Shown here: positions 7,946 through 16,537 of the stretch, one piece after another
How positions within the stretch are numbered: position 1 is the stretch's first letter
Layout: every line of letters begins with the position of its first letter
From: Leptolyngbya sp. BC1307
GTDB lineage: Bacteria; Cyanobacteriota; Cyanobacteriia; Phormidesmidales; Phormidesmidaceae
Direction of reading: 5' to 3'
Assembly (NCBI RefSeq): GCF_002286735.1
Contig: NZ_NRTA01000011.1
Span: forward strand, 62,001-126,000
DNA: 64,000 bases
Made by a program: the position numbers and the translations under genes
The notes under the pieces: model-generated
Seen by the model: the letters and a program-made list of their open reading frames with translations, nothing else
What the model was told of the DNA's origin: nothing
The model's database searches: none

Positions 7946-9073
7946 CTAGGCAGCTACTTTGGTTAGTTTACCGATAAGCCCCTGGAATAGGCCATAGCAG
8001 TCAGACATTCGTAACGGAATCGATGGATTGTGGGTCACTTCGGGGAGCTGGCCAACCAGGTCGGTTAGCTGAGGCTGCATTTTGTCGGCGAAGATGAGGC
8101 GATCGCTCAATCCCAAAGAACTGAAGTATTCATTCAACTGCGAGCGAATAACGCCAGAGCCGCCGCCGCTGAGGATAATATCGACTGAACTATCAGTCAG
8201 TTGACTGAGCAGATTGTCTTGCAGGTAGATGCTGACTGCTTGCCAGTAGGTTTGGCGGACGAAGTTGGTGTAGGGGCCGAAGTCAGCAAGTCCGGCCTGT
8301 GCTTGAGAAATCTGCTGAGGCTTGCCAGTGGTGAGCGCCAGCATCAAAGGTGAATAGTCCGTTGGCGGAACGCCTGCTGAGCGGGTTGCTTTTTCAAAGG
8401 CAGGCCAAAAGCCAGGGCCATCGGAGTTGGAGCGACTGGCGCGGAGGGAGCCGCCTTCAAAACAGAGGATGGACAGATTGCGGTGGCCCATCATCAGGAT
8501 GAGTGTGCGGCGCTGCGTGATGGCATGTTTAGCACTATCGAGCTGCTTCTTGCGGTTGAGATAAAGGCCAAAGCCTTCGGGAAAGAACTTGAGAATGGGC
8601 TGTACCTGCTGTTGCTTGCCTCGGCAGATGAAACCTTGCTCGCAGATGGCGTTGAATTTATGGGCGATCTGTTCACGGGTTCTGATTTCAGTGAGCGGCA
8701 GCGGAAGCCAAATGAAGGCTTTGTATTGACTGGGCAGATGCTCCAGTTCGGCGGCGATGCCGAGCGCGGCTGCAATTTTGTAGGCCGCTTTCTCCGCCTT
8801 GTTCGCCGTCAGGCTGGTGCTGTCGAGAAAGGCTTTAGCGGATTCTCCAACCAGGACGATCTCGGAATCGATCTTCAGCCAGGTGCTGTCTTGAGGGCGA
8901 CCGCCTGCGTTGAGGCTAGGCAATGCCGATTCATTCAGGCTATTGGCAACGGCTGAGTCCATCCAAATTGGCACAGCCTGTCCGGGTCGGGTGCGATAGA
9001 AGAACTTGGAGGCGGATGCGCCAATGTCTCCTGCGATATGGATTGTGGGCGAAGCCACAGTGGTTTGAGTCAT
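7946..9073 (-). CDS. ParM/StbA-like actin-fold plasmid segregation ATPase
   Basis: Protein of 375 residues when started at ATG 9073, which opens MTQTTVASPTIHIAGDIGASASKFFYR. The frame runs further upstream but reads as non-protein there. The phosphate-1 loop of the actin fold is DIGASASKFFY (D at about 16). The segment RTLILMMGHRNLSILCFEGG fits the phosphate-2/connect region, and IILSGGGSGVI near residue 300 is the adenosine motif. Members polymerise with ATP to push plasmid copies apart. The first gene of a leftward operon, it is divergent from the relaxase gene, and the shared 298-base gap holds repeated TGGTT/AACCA sites. It implies that the element is or was maintained as a plasmid. Confidence 0.78.
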   Translation of the reverse strand: MTQTTVASPTIHIAGDIGASASKFFYRTRPGQAVPIWMDSAVANSLNESALPSLNAGGRPQDSTWLKIDSEIVLVGESAKAFLDSTSLTANKAEKAAYKIAAALGIAAELEHLPSQYKAFIWLPLPLTEIRTREQIAHKFNAICEQGFICRGKQQQVQPILKFFPEGFGLYLNRKKQLDSAKHAITQRRTLILMMGHRNLSILCFEGGSLRASRSNSDGPGFWPAFEKATRSAGVPPTDYSPLMLALTTGKPQQISQAQAGLADFGPYTNFVRQTYWQAVSIYLQDNLLSQLTDSSVDIILSGGGSGVIRSQLNEYFSSLGLSDRLIFADKMQPQLTDLVGQLPEVTHNPSIPLRMSDCYGLFQGLIGKLTKVAA

Positions 9074-9123
9074 GGCGAGTATCAAAAACGCTACATCGCC
9101 ATAGTAATAACGAAACTGCTTTA

Positions 9124-9190
9124 TTGGTTCTATATGGTTAACCAAAGTATACAAATAACCAATATGGTGATAAATGGAAAATGCTGGTTT
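9124..9190. promoter_or_regulatory. Cluster of TGGTT/AACCA sites, candidate centromere or operator
   Basis: The gap between the ParM-like gene and the relaxase (9074-9371) contains TTGGTT at 9124, the perfect palindrome TGGTTAACCA at 9135-9144, the inverted repeat ACCAATATGGT at 9159-9169 and TGGTTT at 9185. Parts of the surrounding sequence are AT-rich. ParMR systems place their centromere, which doubles as the operator, just upstream of parM, so binding by the ParR-like protein is the likely use. A direct repeat of GCTACGCC at 9224 and 9242 lies closer to the relaxase. Confidence 0.5.
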
Positions 9191-9371
9191 ATTGTTGGAA
9201 TAAGCGGTAAATCCCGGCCATGAAGCTACGCCCTTTTGGGGGCTACGCCGGAAATGCCACACAGGACGCCAGGTTTCTGGCAAAAAATCTCGTAAACCCC
9301 GCAGCGCAATCGGTTTAAGAATTTTCCTGTGTTTTGACCGCTTGTTCGCCCCGTTTCAGACGCGAATTGCC

Positions 9372-12300
9372 ATGCTATCTACGAGCAACCTTTCGGCTGC
9401 ACAGGCTGAGAACTATTTTGTCAAAGATGACTACTACACCGAAGAGGAGCAGCATGAGGCTTCGTTTTGGTTAGGGAAGGGTGCGGATAATTTGAGACTA
9501 ACTGGCACAGTGGAGAAGGCGGTGTTCGGTGAGCTGCTGGGCGGCGTTGGGCCGAATGGAGAGGTGCTTTCGGGGAAGGAGATTGACCCCGAGAAGCGGC
9601 GGGCGGCGACGGATTTTACCTTTAGTGCGCCGAAGAGTGTGAGCGTGGCGGCGTTGGTGCAGCAGGATGAGCGGGTGCTGGCGGCGCATCATCAGGCGGT
9701 GGCGAAGGCGATGTCTGTGATGGAAGAAAGGTACGCGCAGACGCGGATTTCGACGGAGATGGGTCGGCAGCGGGTGACGACGGGAAATGTGATTGTGGCG
9801 GTGTTTCCTCATGCGACGAATCGGGAGGCGGAGCCGCAGTTGCATAGTCATTGTGTGGTGATGAATGCGACGCAGTTGCCGGATGGACGGTGGTTTAGCT
9901 TTGCGAATGAGGGGGCGATCGCAAACAAAAAACTACTCGGGCAGATCTATCAAAACGAACTAGCGATCGCTCTCCAAAACCACGGCTACGTCATCGAACC
10001 CAAAGCCCACGGACAGTTCGAGCTAGTCGGCTACTCACCAGAACTGCTCAAGCTATTCTCAACGCGCAGACAGCAGATCGAGTCGTTGGTAGCTTTATGG
10101 GAGGCAGAAGGTAAAACACTCTTTAGTCAAGATGGGCGAGTGCTGAGATCTCGGTTGGCACTGTATGAGGCAGCAGCGCTGAAGTCTCGTAAGCGTAAGC
10201 CGACACCGATGCAGCCAGAGCAGTTGAGGCAGGGATGGAATGCGTTGGCTCAGTTAGAGGATCTAGTCCTGCCAGCGCTGCCAGAATCCAGATCAACAGA
10301 GGGTGGCGAGCAATCAATTGAGTCGAAGGCGGTAGCGGGGTTTAAGATTGCACCGGCTAGCTCAGAGGCGATCGCCAATTCTGAGCTTGAGCCTGCTATT
10401 CAGCATTGCAGCGAACGGGAATTGGTCTTTAGACGAACGGCCCTGGAGCGGTTTATGTTTGAGCATCAGTTGGGTCAGACCAGTTTTGACCGGTTACAGC
10501 AGGACATAGAGAGCAGTACTGAGTTGATTCAGATCGACGAAAACCGTATGACGACGCAGGCGGCGATTCGGCTGGAACTGGAAACGATTCGATTGATGCG
10601 TGAGCAGAAGGGGAAAGCAGAGCCAATTGCATCCCTCTTCCAAGTCGAGCAGCAGCTTTCGGATGCGTTGACGATAGAGCAGCGGCAGGCAATTGAGCAG
10701 GTGATGACTGCGCCGGATAAAGCAATGGCTTGGCAGGGGTCGGCGGGTGTGGGCAAGACGTACGCGCTGAATGAGGTAAGGGCGATCGCTCAAGTCCAGG
10801 GCTTCCAGGTCAGAGGTTTTGCGCCCAGCGCGGAAGCCGCTCATACGTTAGGCGAAGCGCTGAAAATCAATACAAATACCGTCGCAGGGCTATTGGTTTC
10901 TTCGCAGCAGGAACCCGAGCCGTCGCTTTGGATTATCGACGAGGCCGGACTGTTGAGTATGAAGGATGCTCACGCGCTGCTTCAGCGAGCCCGAAAAGAA
11001 AATGCCAGAGTGTTGCTGGTCGGCGATACCAAGCAACTATCGGCAGTAGACGCAGGCAACCCGTTCAAGAGCTTGCAGGCGGGCGGGATTACGCTCGCTA
11101 GATTGGACAACAGCCTGCGGCAGCAGACGGAAGAACTACGGGTCGCGGTACGGCTAATTGCTGAGGGAAACGTTGCTCGCGGTATCAATGTGCTTGAGCA
11201 AGCGGGATGCCTGCAAATCGAGGCGGATGCAGATAATCAAATTAACCAGATGGTTAGTGATTATTTGGCGCTGTCACCGGTAGAGCGAGCTGAAACCTTG
11301 CTCTTAGCTGGGACGAATCAAGAACGGTTAGCGCTGGTTGGGCAGTTGCGGCGATCGCTCCAGGCGGAAGGAACGCTGGGCCAAAATGCCTTGGCGGTTT
11401 CGAGTCTGCGGCGTAAGGACTTGACCCAGGTGCAGGCTCAATACCTTGTCACTTACGAGCCGGGGGATGTGTTGATGCCGACTCAGGATTATAAGAAGCA
11501 GGGGTTGGCAAAGTACCAGCACTACACGGTAAGAAACATCGACCAGGCGGCTCATCGACTGGTGGTGGAAACGGCGGATGGTCATCTGCTCAGTATTGAT
11601 CCGGTGCAGTGTCAGCGGAAGGCTGTGTATGCAGCACAGACGATAGATGTTGCGGTGGGCGATCGCCTTCGGTGGACGAAGAATGATCGAGCAACGAAAA
11701 CCCATAACGGGCAGCAGTTCACAGTAGCTGAGGTTTTGGACGGTGGGATTGTGCGGACGGTCGATGAGGCTGGGCAGTCTCAATGGTTTTCGCTATCAGG
11801 TCATCAGCATGTGGACTATGCCTGGGTAAGTACGACTTACAGTGCTCAAGGGAAGACGGCTGACCGGGTGCTGGCGCTCATGAGCGAGAAAACGACGAAT
11901 CGAGAGTCGTTTTATGTAGCGGTGTCGCGAGCGAAGCATGGCCTGAAGCTGTATGCCGCCGACAGGGATGAGCTGCTGAAACGGGCACAGATATCTAAAA
12001 CGAAGGAAAACGCCAGTGACTATATTCCATTATTTAAGATAGGAAAAGGAGAGAACTATGCCAAGACCCAGACAGAAGGTCAGTCCTCAAATGGGCGAGC
12101 CTCAGCAACTGACGGTGGAGATGTCGGGCAGTTTGTTAGAGCAGGCATTGGAGAACGCGATGTTCAAGAGCCTTCAGCCGATACGCTCAGATATCGACGT
12201 GCTCAGTCAGCGGGTAGAGTCGATGGGGCAGGAAATGCAAAGTTTGACAGAGGGCTTGAACCAGTTGCCGACATCCTTAAAGGACACCTTGGGTCACTTT

Positions 12301-12815
12301 CTCGTGCAGTTGCAGCGCATGTTGAACGAGCAGAACTCACCCAATGCGAAGGATTCTTTGCAGGTGCAGTTGCAGCAGTTAATCAGGGCGTTGAGCAGTT
12401 GGAATGGGCAGCTAAAAACAGAACTCAGCTCGCAGCAGCAGTTGATCGCCTCGATAAAACAGTTAGAAGGGAAGCTGGCAGCGCACGATCCCAAACGACA
12501 ATTGGAGGGCAGTTGAAACCGGCGACTCATGACTATGGAGAGCTTTGGAAGAATTACCGGCGAGGGGTAGTCGCTAGTAGCGCAGGCGAGTTAGATTACC
12601 GGGTGGGGTGCAGGGCATTTGAGAATGGTGTAAAACAAAGGACGATCGCACTCATGCTGGTTTCGAGCAGTTCGATGGTTGAGCAGATCCATCGCAACTA
12701 TGGCAAGCAGCAGGCGATGCAGTATGTGAAGCAGATGACGCGGCGGATTTGCCAGCAACAAACTATGGAGGCGGTTCATCAGTCGTCTTCAAGTCGGCAG
12801 GTAGAATTGGATTAG
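9372..12815 (+). CDS. MobF-family conjugative relaxase-helicase (TrwC/TraI type)
   Basis: Protein of 1147 residues from ATG 9372 (MLSTSNLSAAQAENYF). Tyrosines at about 15, 21 and 22 are candidates for nicking oriT. The metal-binding histidines lie in HATNREAEPQLHSHCVVMN (about 147-160). A helicase domain follows, with Walker A GSAGVGKT at about 456, WIIDEAGLLS as Walker B and the C-terminal motif FYVAVSRAKHGLKLYA. It nicks the transferred strand, stays attached and unwinds the plasmid. It is divergent from the partition operon. Codon use changes sharply near 9910, from G-ending to more mixed codons, suggesting mosaic ancestry. The last 250 residues overlap another gene in a different frame. 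Confidence 0.93.
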   Translation: MLSTSNLSAAQAENYFVKDDYYTEEEQHEASFWLGKGADNLRLTGTVEKAVFGELLGGVGPNGEVLSGKEIDPEKRRAATDFTFSAPKSVSVAALVQQDERVLAAHHQAVAKAMSVMEERYAQTRISTEMGRQRVTTGNVIVAVFPHATNREAEPQLHSHCVVMNATQLPDGRWFSFANEGAIANKKLLGQIYQNELAIALQNHGYVIEPKAHGQFELVGYSPELLKLFSTRRQQIESLVALWEAEGKTLFSQDGRVLRSRLALYEAAALKSRKRKPTPMQPEQLRQGWNALAQLEDLVLPALPESRSTEGGEQSIESKAVAGFKIAPASSEAIANSELEPAIQHCSERELVFRRTALERFMFEHQLGQTSFDRLQQDIESSTELIQIDENRMTTQAAIRLELETIRLMREQKGKAEPIASLFQVEQQLSDALTIEQRQAIEQVMTAPDKAMAWQGSAGVGKTYALNEVRAIAQVQGFQVRGFAPSAEAAHTLGEALKINTNTVAGLLVSSQQEPEPSLWIIDEAGLLSMKDAHALLQRARKENARVLLVGDTKQLSAVDAGNPFKSLQAGGITLARLDNSLRQQTEELRVAVRLIAEGNVARGINVLEQAGCLQIEADADNQINQMVSDYLALSPVERAETLLLAGTNQERLALVGQLRRSLQAEGTLGQNALAVSSLRRKDLTQVQAQYLVTYEPGDVLMPTQDYKKQGLAKYQHYTVRNIDQAAHRLVVETADGHLLSIDPVQCQRKAVYAAQTIDVAVGDRLRWTKNDRATKTHNGQQFTVAEVLDGGIVRTVDEAGQSQWFSLSGHQHVDYAWVSTTYSAQGKTADRVLALMSEKTTNRESFYVAVSRAKHGLKLYAADRDELLKRAQISKTKENASDYIPLFKIGKGENYAKTQTEGQSSNGRASATDGGDVGQFVRAGIGERDVQEPSADTLRYRRAQSAGRVDGAGNAKFDRGLEPVADILKGHLGSLSRAVAAHVERAELTQCEGFFAGAVAAVNQGVEQLEWAAKNRTQLAAAVDRLDKTVRREAGSARSQTTIGGQLKPATHDYGELWKNYRRGVVASSAGELDYRVGCRAFENGVKQRTIALMLVSSSSMVEQIHRNYGKQQAMQYVKQMTRRICQQQTMEAVHQSSSSRQVELD
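12058..12516 (+). CDS. Coiled-coil protein encoded out of frame within the relaxase gene
   Basis: A 152-residue frame lies wholly inside the relaxase gene, in another reading frame. Its ATG is preceded by a strong ribosome-binding site (AAGGAGAG, about 6 bases upstream). The product reads like a real protein: a short basic start, then a long heptad-rich helix (SLLEQALENAMFKSL, IDVLSQRVESMGQEMQSL, LQQLIRALSSWNGQLK) with few low-complexity stretches. Both frames look plausible, so the region may code twice. Likely an accessory of DNA processing, like the small coiled-coil partners of relaxases, but this is inferred from position. A chance open frame is the alternative. Confidence 0.55.
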   Translation: MPRPRQKVSPQMGEPQQLTVEMSGSLLEQALENAMFKSLQPIRSDIDVLSQRVESMGQEMQSLTEGLNQLPTSLKDTLGHFLVQLQRMLNEQNSPNAKDSLQVQLQQLIRALSSWNGQLKTELSSQQQLIASIKQLEGKLAAHDPKRQLEGS

Positions 12816-12816
12816 G

Positions 12817-12848
12817 ACTCCGGCTAGCCCAGCGATGCTAGCCGGAGT
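12817..12848. terminator. Strong hairpin after the relaxase gene
   Basis: A perfect 12-bp stem (12817-12828 with 12837-12848) closes an 8-base loop, starting two bases after the relaxase stop. There is no T tract, so it may act as an RNA-stabilising or bidirectional stop for the convergent genes rather than as a classic terminator. A weaker 6-bp hairpin lies at 12908-12924. Nothing else is seen up to 13013. Confidence 0.6.
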
Positions 12849-13013
12849 ATAGCTTTGGTAAGGAACTGTAGACCGCTTACACAAAATTATGGACAGCCTA
12901 AAATCTTCGCTTTAAAGCAAAGCGGCATACTATGAGTTGCCTAACTATTGAGTTGTGCCGAGCCGAGCCGCGACTATTTTCGCCTCCCTGCTCACACAAA
13001 TTAAAGATGCAAA

Positions 13014-14222
13014 TTAGAATCCAAAACTGCTGCCAATATCTTCTATAACACTACCAGGATCGCTAATAACTTCGGCGACTTGGCTCACTTCTTCCGGGAT
13101 AGGCACATATTCTTGAACCTGCTGCATTACGTACTGCTCAGATTGCTCAGTGTAAATTCCAGGTTCTGCGCCATAACTAGGTATCTCAGGAATGTACCCA
13201 ATTACCTCCTCTTCAGCAATTCCGCCTATTTCTTCAGGGTTGAACTGTCCGTCAGATAAGGAACGACCTAAATTGCTGCCAAACCCTCCATACTCCTCAC
13301 CGCCAGCCTGCCACCCTAGCTCCTCTCCCGCAATTCCGCCTGCTTCCTCACGGCTGAACTGTCCGTCAGATAAGGAACGACCTAAATTGCTGCCAAACCC
13401 TCCATACTCCTCACCGCCAACCTGCCGCCCTAACTCTTCTCCCGCAATTCCGCCTGCTTCCTCACGGCTGAACTGTCCGTCAGATAAGGAACGACCTAAA
13501 TTGCTGCCAAACCCTCCATACTCCTCACCGCCAAGTTTTCCTCCCACATAACCACCACCTGCACTACCTGCCATTTCAGCTAGTGTCCTTTCGTCTACCT
13601 CTTTTCCGTCGATAATATCTCCACCGGTACGCCCAAGTTCTCTGCCAACAGCGCCACCAGCCTCACCACTAGCCCAAGATCCAATTGCATGTCCTGCAAC
13701 GCCTGTTGTATCACCCGTGCTGATAGTTTCCCCATCTATACTTCGTCCAGCTAGTTCGCCTACTCCACCACCCACTACAGCTCCAGCAGCACCTCCAACC
13801 ATCCCTCCAGCCGCGGTGCCAGCAGCTTTTCCGAAATCGCCCATTGCAATATCTTCATCATTTGCAACTTTGCCAGCTAGACCTCCTGCGGCACTACCTG
13901 TTGCATAACCTGCCATTGCGCCTGCGGGGCCACCAGAGACAAAACCTCCGACTCCTCCAGCGACACCTCCAACAGTTTCGAGATCAGTCCCAGCGGCATT
14001 AGCAATATCAGCCTGACTTTTGATTGATTCTACGCCTACATTTTCTGCTGTATTGACGAACTGTTGCCCAGCAGCTTCAAAATTTCCGGTTGCTGCTGCT
14101 TCTGCTACGCTTACTGTCCCGTGGACAGCAACAGTTGTTACTTGAATTGGTGCTTCAACGGTTTCTTTTACAACCTCGACACTTTGTTCGGCATAATTCT
14201 TAATATTGTTAAAGATTTTCAC
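13014..14222 (-). CDS. Glycine-zipper protein with three 38-residue tandem repeats
   Basis: The protein has 402 residues. It opens with an amphipathic helix region (NYAEQSVEVVKETVEAP) without a signal peptide. It then contains many GxxxG-type small-residue stretches (GGVAGGVGGFVSGGPAGAMAG, about residues 85-210) that fit membrane-inserting glycine zippers. The C-terminal half carries three near-identical copies of a 38-residue unit starting GGEEYGGFGSNLGRSLSDGQ, and ends with an acidic proline-containing tail. It is downstream of the FHA gene with a 90-base gap and could be a membrane-acting effector of that cluster. No family was recognised; the function is inferred from composition and neighbours. 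Confidence 0.7.
   Translation of the reverse strand: MKIFNNIKNYAEQSVEVVKETVEAPIQVTTVAVHGTVSVAEAAATGNFEAAGQQFVNTAENVGVESIKSQADIANAAGTDLETVGGVAGGVGGFVSGGPAGAMAGYATGSAAGGLAGKVANDEDIAMGDFGKAAGTAAGGMVGGAAGAVVGGGVGELAGRSIDGETISTGDTTGVAGHAIGSWASGEAGGAVGRELGRTGGDIIDGKEVDERTLAEMAGSAGGGYVGGKLGGEEYGGFGSNLGRSLSDGQFSREEAGGIAGEELGRQVGGEEYGGFGSNLGRSLSDGQFSREEAGGIAGEELGWQAGGEEYGGFGSNLGRSLSDGQFNPEEIGGIAEEEVIGYIPEIPSYGAEPGIYTEQSEQYVMQQVQEYVPIPEEVSQVAEVISDPGSVIEDIGSSFGF
13205..13533 (-). repeat. Three 114-bp tandem repeats within the glycine-zipper gene
   Basis: Three consecutive 114-base units encode almost the same 38 residues. The first two differ at only a few bases and the third diverges at its end. Their near identity implies recent expansion, so copy number may vary among relatives. 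Confidence 0.85.
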
Positions 14223-14312
14223 AGTCTGAATGCTCCAAGGAATAGGATGTATTAAACGAACGCCAAATTGTATAAATGAAACTGCCCTGACCGAACGCTT
14301 CAGATAGGAAAA

Positions 14313-16433
14313 CTACTCTCCCAAACGCTTAATTTGCTCGAAAGCTACCCTATCTTTATGAAGAGCTTCTTGTCGTACTCTGTAGCCTCTCGAAATATTT
14401 TCAAGCTCTATGAAATATCTCCTTATTTGCTCGTCGGCAGCATCTCGCGCTTTTCTAAAACGTCGATCTTCTGATTCAATTGCCGATACTATTTCTTGAG
14501 CAATACGGTTGAGAAGATATCGAGCGATATTCTTATAGTGGTTAGATGTGGTACGTCTTAAGCTGTCTACAACCTGTTCTATTTTCATTTTCTGTTGCTG
14601 AGGTCGGCTAACCGAGGCACCAACTAAACCTGCAAGGGCAGATGCAGCGCTTGCTCCCTGCATTACAGCATAGGGAGACACTGGCTGTCTCGCACTGACA
14701 CTTGCACTGATACTTATTGCGGCTTGTGCTGATAGCATGGCAATCTTAGCCATACCACCAAATGTATTTCCTGAACTTTCACCGTAAGAGATATCAGCCT
14801 TTATATCGCTAAAGGATGCATTAAAATGGCTGGAAAAATCGAGCTTAGCAGCAGGTGAGCTAAATGTATTTACAATCTCAAACTCTGGTAAAAAATTGAG
14901 TTGTTGATAGGCTCTTCGCATTAACCCCTCCAAACCCTGCCCTTCGATCAAGCAGCGCATATTTTCCCACTGCTGATCGCCCCATTGAGTTAGCTCAATC
15001 TGAAAGAAATGCATCATTGTCGTATGAAGATCATGTCGATTCTGTGGCTGAAGTTGAATGCAAACTTGTCTATTCAGCTTATTGACCACAGGTTCTAACT
15101 GATTGACAAAATCTTCAGTCTTTTGCAGAAAATTGCCAGATACAAAGTCTGCTGAAGAATCCTCCCTACATCGTAAGAAGACAGTTCTAGCTTCTCGAAA
15201 GAAGTATTCCCTTGAGTCTTCTACTTGCCTTTTTGAGCTAATATAGCGCTCTTGCCAATATTCTAAAGTACCACCTTTCAGGCTGGCTTCAGACCTCTGT
15301 ATATCATTTTTCAGTGCTATTTCAGCGGCGCTCAAAATTTGGTCAATTCGTTGAATTTGTGGCTGGATCTTTTTGTGAATTCGGTTAGCCAATAATTCTA
15401 CACCCTGCTCCTTAGCAAGCTTGATAAAAGGAGCAGCGAACGCAACAAACCTTTGTTCTATTGCAGGCTCTAACGGTTTAGAAGGAGTATTAGGGTAAAA
15501 GGGATACAGCGGAAGCTCAACAATATCTAGATTGTCTGCTAGTTGTGGATAGTTCTTCTCACCCCACTCCTGAATGGAGCTAAGATTTTCTCTAATTTTA
15601 TGAACATCTTCGGGTTTAGTGCCTGAAATATCTGCAATAATCACAAGACCAGAAATTTCAGCCTTGCTAGCTTGATCGATTAATTGCTTCTCGGATTGAC
15701 TAAGTGCTTGAGTAGGATGGATGACTAAAGAAACAAAATCTGCATCAATCTGATTTGAGTCAGGATTGTCAGATGTTGAAGAGATGTTTTGTCCCTCAAA
15801 CGTAAACTCCGGAGCTTTCTCGCTTGCGGTTGGATAAGCTAAAGCGATCCTATCGCCAGGTTGTAAGACATGACATCCTTTGATTTTTTGACCATTGACG
15901 TAAGTGCCATTAGTACTGTTTAGGTCGCAGATTTGCCATGATTGAATAGATGAGCTAATGCTAGAAACAGGTTGTATTTCAGCATGGCGACCTGAAACTT
16001 TTTTGTAAATAGGTAGTGGAATATGGATTGTTCTAGCATCATTTTCATGCTGAAGATCCCGACCTATGAGAAAGCTTTGAGTAGAAGATAGCTTATATCG
16101 CTCTTCTGATTGCTTAACAACAGAATTAGCTTGCAAGATTAAAGTTGGCGGTTGAGGCTTATAAGAACCTGCTGTGTTGACGGATAAATCTGAAATTTTA
16201 GAATTGTAGAATTGTTGCAGACCTTTATGTAGATTGAGAAAGTTCTTCAGTCCTTCAGATAAGAGAGGAAATTGGCTGAAGATTTGTACGGATAGCTGAC
16301 GAGCATTGAAAAGGGGAGAAATCTTTTCCATATCTTTATGGACTGCTTCCAGACAACGATAGCTTGTTCGAGTAGAAACAAACTGGTTCATTGCCTGGAA
16401 AAGCTGATTCAAATTTTCTACATTACTCGTCAT
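14313..16433 (-). CDS. FHA-domain protein with long helical C-terminal region
   Basis: Protein of 706 residues. A forkhead-associated domain spans about residues 115-220: FLIGRDLQHENDARTIHIP, then SGRHAEIQ and DLNSTNGTYVNGQKI, the loops that hold phosphothreonine. A Rossmann-like segment (LVIIADISG, about 270) follows but has no P-loop. The C-terminal part from about 330 is helical (EGQ GLEGLMRR, RQEALHKDRVAFEQI) with a short hydrophobic stretch at about 570-610. The helical part weakly recalls the stalk of bacterial dynamin-like proteins; that is a low-confidence impression. Two Ser/Thr kinases lie immediately upstream on the same strand, so it probably reads their phosphorylation and passes the signal on. 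Confidence 0.75.
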   Translation of the reverse strand: MTSNVENLNQLFQAMNQFVSTRTSYRCLEAVHKDMEKISPLFNARQLSVQIFSQFPLLSEGLKNFLNLHKGLQQFYNSKISDLSVNTAGSYKPQPPTLILQANSVVKQSEERYKLSSTQSFLIGRDLQHENDARTIHIPLPIYKKVSGRHAEIQPVSSISSSIQSWQICDLNSTNGTYVNGQKIKGCHVLQPGDRIALAYPTASEKAPEFTFEGQNISSTSDNPDSNQIDADFVSLVIHPTQALSQSEKQLIDQASKAEISGLVIIADISGTKPEDVHKIRENLSSIQEWGEKNYPQLADNLDIVELPLYPFYPNTPSKPLEPAIEQRFVAFAAPFIKLAKEQGVELLANRIHKKIQPQIQRIDQILSAAEIALKNDIQRSEASLKGGTLEYWQERYISSKRQVEDSREYFFREARTVFLRCREDSSADFVSGNFLQKTEDFVNQLEPVVNKLNRQVCIQLQPQNRHDLHTTMMHFFQIELTQWGDQQWENMRCLIEGQGLEGLMRRAYQQLNFLPEFEIVNTFSSPAAKLDFSSHFNASFSDIKADISYGESSGNTFGGMAKIAMLSAQAAISISASVSARQPVSPYAVMQGASAASALAGLVGASVSRPQQQKMKIEQVVDSLRRTTSNHYKNIARYLLNRIAQEIVSAIESEDRRFRKARDAADEQIRRYFIELENISRGYRVRQEALHKDRVAFEQIKRLGE

Positions 16434-16472
16434 GATACTATCTCATTCATATTGTAAGTGTTACACACTCTA

Positions 16473-16522
16473 CTACTGAGCTACTAAATGGTGGCTTCTA
16501 CTGAGCTACTAAATGGTGGCTT
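16473..16522. repeat. 25-bp tandem duplication between kinase and FHA genes
   Basis: Two exact copies of a 25-base unit beginning CTACTGAGCTACTAAATGG occur back to back at 16473-16497 and 16498-16522. They lie just upstream of the FHA gene start (minus strand), where they could alter promoter or leader spacing. Confidence 0.85.
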
Positions 16523-16537
16523 CGCATTCTAAATTTA

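Noticed and set aside
9074-9283. N-terminal extension of the ParM-like protein
   Set aside because: The frame stays open, but the residues look random and cover the repeat-rich control region; the actin fold starts at 9073.
13192-13551. Plus-strand proline/serine-rich frame
   Set aside because: It is the antisense image of the 114-bp repeats of the glycine-zipper gene, and its repeat pattern comes entirely from them.
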